Of a stretch of DNA of 42,045 nucleotides, positions 16,163 to 23,257 are shown one piece after another. The notes beneath the pieces are model-generated. The model did not search any database, was not told the DNA's origin, and saw nothing but the letters and a program-made list of their open reading frames with translations. The position numbers and the translations under genes are program-made. Positions within the stretch are counted from its first letter, which is position 1; each line of letters starts with the position of its first letter. Origin of the DNA: Cellulomonas sp. B6 (GTDB lineage: Bacteria > Actinomycetota > Actinomycetes > Actinomycetales > Cellulomonadaceae); assembly GCF_001462455.1 (NCBI RefSeq), contig NZ_LNTD01000043.1, forward strand, positions 1 to 42,045, given 5' to 3'.

Positions 16163-17167
16163 TCACTCGCCCCGCCGGGTCGTGAGCGCCGCCAGGGCGC
16201 CCGTGAGCAGGTCGGGCGTGACGGTGACCTGCCCGATCTCCGGCAGGTGCGTCGCGAGCTCGCGCAGCGCGGCCGCGAGCAGCACGCCCTGCGGCACCTC
16301 GGCCAGCGCGGCCATGCGGGCGCGCTCGGCGGCGCCGTCCGCCTCACCCTGCAGGCGCGTGGCCTCGGCGTCCGACGTGGCCTGCAGGTGGCGGCGCTCG
16401 GCGCGGCCGCGGGCCTCGATGAGTCCGGCCGCGGCGGCCTCGTCGGCGCGCGCCCGGGCGTTGGTGCCCTCCTGCGCGACGAGCTGCTGCTCGCGGCTCG
16501 CGAGCTCGATGCGGTTGCTCAGCTCGTTCTCGGCGATGGCACGCTCGCGCTCGACGGCCAGCGCGCGCCGCTCGTACGTCGAGCGGTCGGCCTCGGCCTG
16601 CGCGGTCTCGCGCGCCGGTGTCTGCAGCGCGCGCTCGAGGTCGGCGTCGGCGCGCACCGACCCGACGCGGGCGCCCAGCACGCGCAGCCCGGTCGCGGCG
16701 ACGCGCTCGTCGGCGACGAGGGCCGCGGTGACGCGGCGCCCCAGCGGGCCGGCGCCCGACGTGACGGCCTCGCGCAGGGTCGCGCCGGCGAGCGCGTCCA
16801 TGACGTGCCCGGCGGCGAGCTCGCCCAGCAGCCGGCCGACCTGGTCGAGCGGGTTGCCGGTCCACCGGCCGGTCGCGGGGTCGATGCTGAAGTCGAGGCG
16901 CTGCGCGACGAGGTCGGGCTCCTCGAAGCGGTAGCTCACGGTGACCTGCGCCGTCACGTCCTGCAGGTCGGCGGTGCGGGCGTGCGCGACGAGCGGCAGC
17001 TCGCGGTCGTCGACGGGGACCTCCGAGAGCGCCGCGGTGAGCGGCCGGAACCAGAACGCGAGCCCGACGCCCGAGCGGCGCACGCGTCCGCGGCGCAGCT
17101 GGAGGACGTGGGTCGTAGGGGTCGAGCGCAGGTGCCGGACCCCGGGGTAGCGCGTGATGGTCGCCAT
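16163..17167 (-). CDS. SPFH (band 7 / prohibitin-like) domain protein
   Basis: A 334-residue SPFH protein. The SPFH domain is at about residues 20-190 (HVLQLRRGRVRRSGVGLAFWFRPLTAALSEVPVDDRELPL..ADLQDVTAQVTVSYRFEEPDLVAQRLDF). An Ala/Arg/Glu-rich coiled coil (about 200-285, e.g. TYERRALAVERERAIAENELSNRIELASREQQL) and a short hydrophobic tail with TVTPDLLTGALAALTTRRGE follow. No transmembrane anchor is evident at the N-terminus, unlike flotillins. Start ATG 17167 is preceded by AGGAGGAG. It is first in a two-gene unit with the NAD-kinase-like gene and divergent from the NUDIX/NrtR-type gene, with two palindromes in between. Role unknown; SPFH proteins usually form oligomeric membrane-associated scaffolds. 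Confidence 0.88.
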   Translation of the reverse strand: MATITRYPGVRHLRSTPTTHVLQLRRGRVRRSGVGLAFWFRPLTAALSEVPVDDRELPLVAHARTADLQDVTAQVTVSYRFEEPDLVAQRLDFSIDPATGRWTGNPLDQVGRLLGELAAGHVMDALAGATLREAVTSGAGPLGRRVTAALVADERVAATGLRVLGARVGSVRADADLERALQTPARETAQAEADRSTYERRALAVERERAIAENELSNRIELASREQQLVAQEGTNARARADEAAAAGLIEARGRAERRHLQATSDAEATRLQGEADGAAERARMAALAEVPQGVLLAAALRELATHLPEIGQVTVTPDLLTGALAALTTRRGE

Positions 17168-17181
17168 GTCTCCTCCTCGTG

Positions 17182-17202
17182 TTGTCGTCAACCTGACGAT
17201 AA
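17182..17202. promoter_or_regulatory. palindrome 1, NrtR-type operator candidate
   Basis: TCGTCA (17185-17190) and TGACGA (17194-17199) flank a 3-bp centre (ACC), and outer TT/AA pairs extend the symmetry to 17182-17202. It lies just upstream of the SPFH gene start (17167). GTCA...TGAC half-sites occur, as I remember, in described NrtR sites. Confidence 0.6.
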
Positions 17203-17216
17203 ACAGCACAATGGTT

Positions 17217-17235
17217 TCTCGTCAACGTGACGAGA
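17217..17235. promoter_or_regulatory. palindrome 2, NrtR-type operator candidate
   Basis: TCTCGTCA (17217-17224) and TGACGAGA (17228-17235) are perfect 8-bp arms around ACG. The core is the same as palindrome 1. The centres are 34 bp apart, about three helical turns. It ends 12 bp before the NUDIX gene start codon, so a bound protein would block that gene as well as the SPFH promoter. Confidence 0.65.
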
Positions 17236-17247
17236 TAAGGTGTCGAC

Positions 17248-17946
17248 ATGCCGACCCGCTACGACCCCGCCGACTACCCGCCGTTCGCGGTGACCGTCGA
17301 CCTCGTCGTCCTCACGCTGCGCGCCGACGCGCTGCACGTGCTGCTCGTCGAGCGCGGCGCCGACCCGTGGCGCGGCCGGTGGGCCCTGCCCGGCGGCTTC
17401 GTGCACCCCGACGAGGGCCTCGACGCCGCCGCCGCGCGCGAGCTCGCCGAGGAGACCGGCGTGCGTGACGTCCCCGGGCACCTCGAGCAGCTCGCGTCCT
17501 ACGGCGACCCCGACCGGGACCCGCGCATGCGCGTCGTGTCCGTCGCCTACCTCGCGCTCGCGCCCGACCTGCCCGAGCCGCGCGCCGGGAGCGACGCCGC
17601 CGGCGCCGCGTGGGTCCGCGTCGACGACGCGCTCGCGCGCCCGCTCGCGTTCGACCACGCGCGCGTGCTCGCCGACGGCGTCGAGCGGGCGCGCGCCAAG
17701 CTCGAGTACAGCCCGCTCGCCGCCGCGTTCTGCGCCGACGAGTTCACGGTCGCCGAGCTGCGGCGCGTCTACGAGGCCGTGTGGGGCCGGCCGCTCGACC
17801 CGCGCAACTTCCACCGCAAGGTCACCGGCGTGCCGGGCCTGCTCGTCGACACCGGCCGCATGCGCGCCGAGGGGCGCGGCCGCCCCGCGGCGCTGTACCG
17901 GCGCGGCGACGTCACGACCTTGCACCCGCCGCTCAGCCGCGACTGA
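17248..17946 (+). CDS. NUDIX hydrolase with C-terminal winged helix (NrtR-type regulator/hydrolase)
   Basis: A 232-residue two-domain protein. The NUDIX domain spans residues about 12-150 with an intact Nudix box at residues 50-72 (G-x5-E-x7-REL-x-EE-x-GV), so hydrolysis of an ADP-ribose-type substrate is possible. A winged-helix domain follows (about 155-230: EFTVAELRRVYEAVWGRPLDPRNFHRKVTGVPGLLVDTG), the arrangement of NrtR regulators of NAD metabolism, which sense ADP-ribose. Classical NrtR repressors often lose Nudix activity; here the box is complete, so this may be both enzyme and regulator. TAAGG precedes ATG 17248. The gene is divergent from the SPFH and NAD-kinase-like genes, with two operator-like palindromes between them. 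Confidence 0.9.
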   Translation: MPTRYDPADYPPFAVTVDLVVLTLRADALHVLLVERGADPWRGRWALPGGFVHPDEGLDAAAARELAEETGVRDVPGHLEQLASYGDPDRDPRMRVVSVAYLALAPDLPEPRAGSDAAGAAWVRVDDALARPLAFDHARVLADGVERARAKLEYSPLAAAFCADEFTVAELRRVYEAVWGRPLDPRNFHRKVTGVPGLLVDTGRMRAEGRGRPAALYRRGDVTTLHPPLSRD

Positions 17947-17986
17947 GGCCTCGCGGGACGCCGCCGGGGCCGCGGGGAGCGGCCCG

Positions 17987-20900
17987 TCAGCGCACGACCG
18001 GCAGCACGTCGTCCGTCAGCGGGTGCGGCGTGCCGAACCGGTGCGCGGTGACGCTCACGGCCTGCTCGCGCAGGAACGGCAGCAGCTCGACGCGCCCCGC
18101 CTCGGTCACCGGGTGGTCCCACACCGCGACGTCCGGGCGCCCGCCCGTGGCCGCCGCGACGTCCGCCGCCGCACCGCCGACCAGGCGGACGCGACCGCCG
18201 TCGAGGCGTGCGACCCGGGCGGTCCACGCGGCGTCGTCCTCGACGTGCACGGCGCCGAGCGCCGCGACCGCGGCCGCGAGCCGCGCCGGCAGGGCCGCGG
18301 GCACCGACACCACGACCGGCGCACCGGCCTCCGCGGCGGCGGCCACGACGCGCACGACGTCCGCGAGGGGCGCGTCGTCGGACCGTCGCACGAGCACGGG
18401 CGCCGGCACGGGCAGGTGCCGCAGCACGTTGCGCTCGGCCGCCAGCCCGCTCACGTCGCGTGCGGCGAACAGCTCGGCCCACGCGGCGGCGTCGCTGCGC
18501 GCGGCCCGCTCGACGCGCTCGGCGTCGGGCGCCGCGAGCTCGGCGCGCGCCGCCGCGAGCAGGCGCCGCACCGCGGGCGACGTGAAGGTCGCCTCCGCCG
18601 CGGCGGGTGCCGACGCCCACGAGCCCAGGCCCGCGAGGTAGCTGGGCCCGCCCGCCTTGGTGCCCGGCCCGACGGCCGAACGCTTCCACCCGCCGAACGG
18701 CTGGCGCCGCACGATCGCGCCCGTGGTGCCGCGGTTCACGTACAGGTTGCCCGCCTGCACGCGCGCGAGCCACGTGCCGATCTCCGCCGGGTCCAGGCTG
18801 TGCAGGCCCGAGGTGAGCCCGTAGTCCACGTCGTTCACGAGGTCGATCGCCTCGTCGAGCGTCGCCGCGGTCATGACGCCCAGCACGGGCCCGAAGTACT
18901 CGGTCCGGTGCGTGCGCGACCCGCGTGCGACCCCCGTCACGACGCCCGGGGACCACAGCCGCCCCGCGTCGTCGAGGCGACGCGGCGCGAGCGCCCACGC
19001 CTGGCCCGGCTCGAGCGTCGTCAGGCCCGTGAGCAGCTTGCCCGTGGCCGGCTCGATCAGGGGGCCGACCTGCGTGCGCGCGTCCTGCGGCAGCCCGACG
19101 GCCAGCGACGACACCGTGTCGAGCAGCTGCGAGCGGAACCGGCGCGACGTCGCGACCGAGCCCACCAGCACCACGAGCGACGCCGCCGAGCACTTCTGCC
19201 CCGCGTGCCCGAACGCCGAGGCCACGACGTCGCGCACCGCGAGGTCGAGGTCCGCCGACGGCGTCACGACGATCGCGTTCTTGCCGCTCGTCTCGGCCAG
19301 CAGCGGCAGGTCGGGGCGGAACGAGCGGAACAGCTCGGCGGTCTCGTAGGCGCCCGTGAGCACCACGCGGTCGACGGCGGGGTGCGCCACGAGCGCGCGC
19401 CCCAGGGTGTCCTCGTCGACCTGCACCAGCCGCAGCACGTCGCGCGGGACGCCCGCGTCCCACAGCGCCTCGGCGAGCACCGCGCCGCAGCGCTCGGCCG
19501 GCCCGGCGGGCTTGAGCAGCACCGCCGATCCCGCGGCGAGCGCCGCGAGCGTCGACCCCGCCGGGATCGCGACCGGGAAGTTCCACGGCGGCGTGACCAG
19601 CGTGAGCGCCGCGGGCACGAACGTCGCGCCGTCGACGTGGTCGAGGCCGCGCGCGAGCTCGGCGTACCAGTGCGCGAAGTCGACCGCCTCGGAGACCTCG
19701 GGGTCGCCCTGGTCGACGGTCTTGCCGGCCTCGGCGGCCATGACCTCGAGCAGCGCCCCGCGGTGCGCCTCGAGCGCGTCGGCCGCGCGGTCCAGCACGG
19801 CCGCGCGTTCGGCCGCCGGGCGCGCGCCCCACGCCTCGCCCGCCCGGCGCGCGTCACGGACCAGCGCGTCGAGCGCGCCGGCGTCGTCGACGCGTGCCGC
19901 CTCGGCCCCCGCGGCACCGAGCGTCGAGCCGGGGACGCGCGCGAGCACGTCCCGCACCCACGCGCGGTGCTCGCGCACCGCGGGGTCCGTGTCGGGCGTG
20001 TTCGTGAACGCGCCGGGTGCCGACGGCGGCACCGCGGCGTGCCGGTCGGGGACCCGGTGCCGGTCGGGCACGGGCGCGTCGACGTCGCGCAGCGCCGCGA
20101 GGAACCGCGCGCGCTCGCGGTCGAACAGCGCGTCGTCGTCGGCCAGGTCGAACACCGCGGACATGAAGTTCTCGCTCGACGCGCCCTCCTCGAGGCGCCG
20201 CACGAGGTACGCGATCGCGACGTCGAACTCCTGGGGTGCGACCACCGGGGTGTAGAGCAGCAGCCCGCCGACGTCGCGGCGCACGGCCACGGCCTGGCCG
20301 GGCGCCATGCCCAGCAGCATCTCGACCTCGACGCCGTGCCGCACGCCGCGCTCGCCCGCGAGCAGCCACGCGTGCGCGACGTCGAACAGGTTGTGGCCCG
20401 CGACCCCCAGCCGGACGTTCGCGATCCGCTCGGGCGTGAGCGCCCAGTCGAGCACGCGCTTGTAGTGCGCGTCGGTCTCCTGCTTGCTGCCCCACGTGGC
20501 CAGCGGCCAGCCGTGCACCTCGGCCTCGACGTGCTCCATCGGCAGGTTCGCGCCCTTGACGAGCCGCACCTTGATGCCGGCACCGCCCCCGGCGCGGCGT
20601 CGCGCGGCCCAGTCCTGCAGCCGCTGCATGGCCGGCAGCGCGTCCGGCAGGTACGCCTGCAGCACGATCCCCGCCTCGAGCGTGCGCAGCGACGGGCGGT
20701 CGAGCAGGCGCGTGAACACCTCGACCGTGAGGTCGAGGTCCTTGTACTCCTCCATGTCGAGGTTGACGAACTTGGGCGTCGGAGCCGACGCGGCCTGCTC
20801 GAACAGCGGCGTCAGGTGCGCGACCACGTCCTCGACGGCCGCGTCGAACGCCCACGGCGCGTGCGGTGCGACGACCGACGACACCTTGACGGACACGTAG

Positions 20901-21448
20901 TCGACGTCGTCGCGCGCCAGCAGCCGCCGCGTGCCCGCGAGGCGGCGCTCGGCCTCGCGGCGCCCCAGGACGGCCTCGCCGAGCAGGTTGACGTTGAGGC
21001 GTGCGCCGTCGCCCCGCAGGCGCGCGATCGCCGGGCCCAGGCGCCGGTCGGTCGCGTCGACCACGAGGTGGCCGACCAGGTGCCGCAGCACGCGCCGCGC
21101 GACGGGCACCACGACGTGGGGGAGCGCCGGGGCGAGCGCGCCGCCGAGCCGGACGGCCGCGCGCAGGTGCGGCGCGAGGAACCGCGGCGGGCGGGCGGCG
21201 AGCTCGTGCAGCCGGCGCGCGGCGACGCGGTGGTCCTCGGGGCGGACCACGCCGTCGACGAAGCCGACCGCGAACGCCAGGCCGTCAGGCTCACGCAGCA
21301 GCGCCGCGAGGTGTGCCGCGGCGGGGTCGACCGGGTGCTGCGCGGCCCCGCGGAGCCAGCGGCGGACCAGCGCGACAACCCGGTCGGCGTGGTCGGCGGC
21401 TGCGTCGCGGCCGGCCGCGCCGTCGGGGTGGGTCACCGTGTCGGTCAT
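17987..21448 (-). CDS. putA: bifunctional proline dehydrogenase / L-glutamate gamma-semialdehyde dehydrogenase
   Basis: A 1153-residue PutA-type enzyme that oxidises proline to pyrroline-5-carboxylate (FAD) and then to glutamate (NAD). The proline dehydrogenase barrel occupies about residues 60-450: VSVKVSSV, LDMEEYKDLDLTVEVF, IKVRLVKGANLPMEHVEAE (about 290), LLLYTPVVAPQEFDVAIAYLVRRLEEGASSENFM (RRxEE substrate arginines near 418). The aldehyde dehydrogenase domain spans about 500-970, with the catalytic glutamate region LAETSGKNAIVV (about 714) and the catalytic cysteine in GQKCSAAS (about 749). A further degraded ALDH-like C-terminal domain (about 980-1153) ends HPLTDDVLPVVR. There is no N-terminal DNA-binding domain, so it does not self-regulate; the divergent LysR is the likely regulator. 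GAGGAC precedes ATG 21448. Confidence 0.95.
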   Translation of the reverse strand: MTDTVTHPDGAAGRDAAADHADRVVALVRRWLRGAAQHPVDPAAAHLAALLREPDGLAFAVGFVDGVVRPEDHRVAARRLHELAARPPRFLAPHLRAAVRLGGALAPALPHVVVPVARRVLRHLVGHLVVDATDRRLGPAIARLRGDGARLNVNLLGEAVLGRREAERRLAGTRRLLARDDVDYVSVKVSSVVAPHAPWAFDAAVEDVVAHLTPLFEQAASAPTPKFVNLDMEEYKDLDLTVEVFTRLLDRPSLRTLEAGIVLQAYLPDALPAMQRLQDWAARRRAGGGAGIKVRLVKGANLPMEHVEAEVHGWPLATWGSKQETDAHYKRVLDWALTPERIANVRLGVAGHNLFDVAHAWLLAGERGVRHGVEVEMLLGMAPGQAVAVRRDVGGLLLYTPVVAPQEFDVAIAYLVRRLEEGASSENFMSAVFDLADDDALFDRERARFLAALRDVDAPVPDRHRVPDRHAAVPPSAPGAFTNTPDTDPAVREHRAWVRDVLARVPGSTLGAAGAEAARVDDAGALDALVRDARRAGEAWGARPAAERAAVLDRAADALEAHRGALLEVMAAEAGKTVDQGDPEVSEAVDFAHWYAELARGLDHVDGATFVPAALTLVTPPWNFPVAIPAGSTLAALAAGSAVLLKPAGPAERCGAVLAEALWDAGVPRDVLRLVQVDEDTLGRALVAHPAVDRVVLTGAYETAELFRSFRPDLPLLAETSGKNAIVVTPSADLDLAVRDVVASAFGHAGQKCSAASLVVLVGSVATSRRFRSQLLDTVSSLAVGLPQDARTQVGPLIEPATGKLLTGLTTLEPGQAWALAPRRLDDAGRLWSPGVVTGVARGSRTHRTEYFGPVLGVMTAATLDEAIDLVNDVDYGLTSGLHSLDPAEIGTWLARVQAGNLYVNRGTTGAIVRRQPFGGWKRSAVGPGTKAGGPSYLAGLGSWASAPAAAEATFTSPAVRRLLAAARAELAAPDAERVERAARSDAAAWAELFAARDVSGLAAERNVLRHLPVPAPVLVRRSDDAPLADVVRVVAAAAEAGAPVVVSVPAALPARLAAAVAALGAVHVEDDAAWTARVARLDGGRVRLVGGAAADVAAATGGRPDVAVWDHPVTEAGRVELLPFLREQAVSVTAHRFGTPHPLTDDVLPVVR

Positions 21449-21505
21449 CGGGTCCTCGCTGCCGGTGCGTCGTCCCCGCCCGGGGCCCGGTCGGGGTGTG
21501 GCGTC

Positions 21506-21557
21506 AGTATCGGGAGCGGTGAGTCGTCAGGGGAAGCGACCTCTTCTCACCGATACT
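21506..21557. promoter_or_regulatory. nested inverted repeats between putA and lysR
   Basis: AGTATCGG (21506-21513) pairs with CCGATACT (21550-21557), and CGGTGAG (21517-21523) pairs with CTCACCG (21546-21552). Both pairs are perfect and sit in the 175-bp region between putA (start 21448) and the divergent LysR gene (start 21624). This is the expected place for a LysR operator controlling proline catabolism. Confidence 0.5.
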
Positions 21558-21623
21558 CGTCACCTCTGCTGAACGGTTCCGGTGCGTCCCCGCGCCGGGG
21601 CCACGTCCCCGCCGGAGGCCGCC

Positions 21624-22517
21624 GTGCTCGACCTGCGTCGTCTCGTCATCCTGCGCGAGGTCGCCGTGCGCGGCACGCTGGCGGCCGCCGCGCAGGCGCT
21701 CAGCTACAGCCCGTCCGCCGTCTCGCAGCAGCTCACCCAGCTCGAGCGCGAGGCCGGCGTGCCCCTGCTGCGCAAGGTCGGCCGGGGCGTGCGGCTGACC
21801 CCGCAGGCGCTCGTGCTCGTCGACGCCGCCGAGGCCATGCTCGACACGGTCGAGCGCACCGAGGCCGCGCTCGCGGCCTCGCTCACCGAGGTGCGCGGCA
21901 CCGTGCGCGTCGCGGTGTTCCAGTCCGCGGCCCTCGCGCTCATGCCCGCGGCGCTGCGTCGCGCGGCGGACGAGCACCCGCAGGTGCGGGTCGAGATGGT
22001 GCAGCGCGAGCCCGCGCAGGCGCTGCACGACACGTGGGCGCGCGACTTCGACCTCGTCGTCGCCGAGCAGTACCCCGCGCACGCCGCGCCGTGGCTGCCG
22101 GGCCTGGACCGCCGCGACCTCGTCACCGACCCGCTGCGGCTCGCGCTGCCGCCCGTCGGCGTCACGCGCGAGCGCGTCCGTGACCTCGCGGACGCCGCGC
22201 GCGTGCCGTGGGTCATGGAGCCGCGCGGCACCGCGTCGCGGCACTTCGCCGAGGAGACGTGCCGCGCGGCCGGGTTCGAGCCCGACGTGCGGTACGAGAC
22301 CGCCGACCTGCAGGCGCAGATCCGGCTCGTCGAGTCCGGCAACGCGGTCGCGATCCTGCCGGGGCTGGTGTGGCGCGAGCGGACGACGACGTGCCGGCTC
22401 GTGCCGCTGCCCGGCGACCCGCACCGCACGGTGTTCACCGCACGCCGCGACGCGTCGGCCGGGGCGCCCGCCGTCGAGGCGTTCCGGGCGGTGCTGGAGG
22501 CCGTCGCCGCTGCGTGA
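21624..22517 (+). CDS. LysR-family regulator, probable regulator of putA
   Basis: A 297-residue LysR-type regulator. The DNA-binding domain is at the N-terminus (LDLRRLVILREVAVRGTLAAAAQALSYSPSAVSQQLTQLEREAGVPLLRKVGRGVRLTPQA), followed by a hinge and effector-binding domain from about residue 90 (GTVRVAVFQSAALALMPAAL...). Start GTG 21624 (VLDLRRLV) follows GGAGG by 7 nt; an earlier in-frame GTG at 21582 would add 14 Pro/Ala-rich residues before the domain. Divergent orientation to putA and the repeats between them indicate that it controls putA, probably in response to proline or a related amino acid (inference). Confidence 0.9.
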   Translation: MLDLRRLVILREVAVRGTLAAAAQALSYSPSAVSQQLTQLEREAGVPLLRKVGRGVRLTPQALVLVDAAEAMLDTVERTEAALAASLTEVRGTVRVAVFQSAALALMPAALRRAADEHPQVRVEMVQREPAQALHDTWARDFDLVVAEQYPAHAAPWLPGLDRRDLVTDPLRLALPPVGVTRERVRDLADAARVPWVMEPRGTASRHFAEETCRAAGFEPDVRYETADLQAQIRLVESGNAVAILPGLVWRERTTTCRLVPLPGDPHRTVFTARRDASAGAPAVEAFRAVLEAVAAA

Positions 22518-22547
22518 CGTCCGTCGGTGCCGGTGGTGCGGGTCCGG

Positions 22548-22943
22548 TCAGCCAGCCGCGCACTCCCGGCACGTGCCGAGGAAGTCGATCGAGTGCTCGA
22601 CGTCCGTGAAGTCGTGCGCGGACGCGAGCGCCTCGACGACCTGCTCGAGCTCGGGCGCCGCGACGTCGACCGTGCGCCCGCACGTGCGGCACACCAGGTG
22701 GTGGTGGTGCTCGCTGCGCGGCTCGCACCGCAGGTACGTGTGCTCGCCGTTGGGCTGCAGCATGACCTCCAGCGCGCCCTGCTCCGCCATCGCGTTGAGC
22801 GTGCGGTACACCGTGGCCAGGCCGATCTCGTGACCGCGCTGCTGCAGCAGCTGGTGGATCTGCTGCGCGCTGCGGAACTCCTCGACGTCCTCCAGCAGCT
22901 CGCCGATCGCGACGCGCTGCTTGGTGACCCGCTGGCCGATCAT
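22548..22943 (-). CDS. zur: Fur-family regulator, zinc uptake regulator Zur
   Basis: A 131-residue Fur-family repressor. The winged helix contains EIGLATVYRTLNAMAEQG (residues about 39-56), the dimerisation half contains SEHHHHLVCRTCG (His79-82, Cys85, Cys88) and the C-terminus GTCRECAAG (Cys125, Cys128), giving the two CxxC pairs of a structural zinc site. RSAQQIHQLLQQRG and the SEHHHHLVCRTCG...FGTC-type end resemble mycobacterial Zur more than FurA or PerR, hence the zur call. ATG 22943 has GGGAGG 7 nt upstream; a longer in-frame ATG (22973) lacks one. An inverted repeat TTCTCAAC-N11-GTTGAGAA lies about 50 bp upstream and could be its own operator. It stands alone, not with zinc transporter genes. 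Confidence 0.85.
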   Translation of the reverse strand: MIGQRVTKQRVAIGELLEDVEEFRSAQQIHQLLQQRGHEIGLATVYRTLNAMAEQGALEVMLQPNGEHTYLRCEPRSEHHHHLVCRTCGRTVDVAAPELEQVVEALASAHDFTDVEHSIDFLGTCRECAAG

Positions 22944-23257
22944 CCGTGGACCTCCCGATCGTGGCCTGGGCACTGCCGCTGCCCGGAACCGTTCTCAACG
23001 AGACACCGTAGTTGAGAATTCCGCTCCTTCCCGCACGTCGGAGGCCGCAGCGGCAGTATCTCGATCGCGTAGAACGGACGGCGCGGTCCTGGCAGCGCGT
23101 TGCGCCGAACGGGTCATCCTCCGATCCGTACGTCCAACCGCCTGTGCGGCAGCCGTGATCTCCCTAGGCTCGTGCCCGGTCACCACGGTGGCTCCGGACA
23201 GCGGCGACACGCAGGCCCCGGCGGACGGGGTGCGTCGTCGTGCCCGCGAAGGACGTC
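22944..23257. other. 314-bp intergenic region between zur and the RHS gene
   Basis: It holds the dyad at 22992-23018 near the zur side, and the promoter region of the RHS gene, where a TAGGCT box (about 23165) could be a -10 element. No other gene, tRNA or repeat was seen. It marks the left border of the accessory region. Confidence 0.6.
22992..23018. promoter_or_regulatory. inverted repeat upstream of zur, operator candidate
   Basis: TTCTCAAC (22992-22999) and GTTGAGAA (23011-23018) are perfect 8-bp arms with an 11-bp spacer. On the minus strand a TACGGT box sits in the spacer, so a protein bound here would block zur transcription. Confidence 0.5.

Noticed and set aside
17465..22183. 1572-residue plus-strand open frame
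   Set aside because: Antisense shadow of putA plus out-of-frame NUDIX and LysR sequence; composition is Arg/Ala/His low-complexity.
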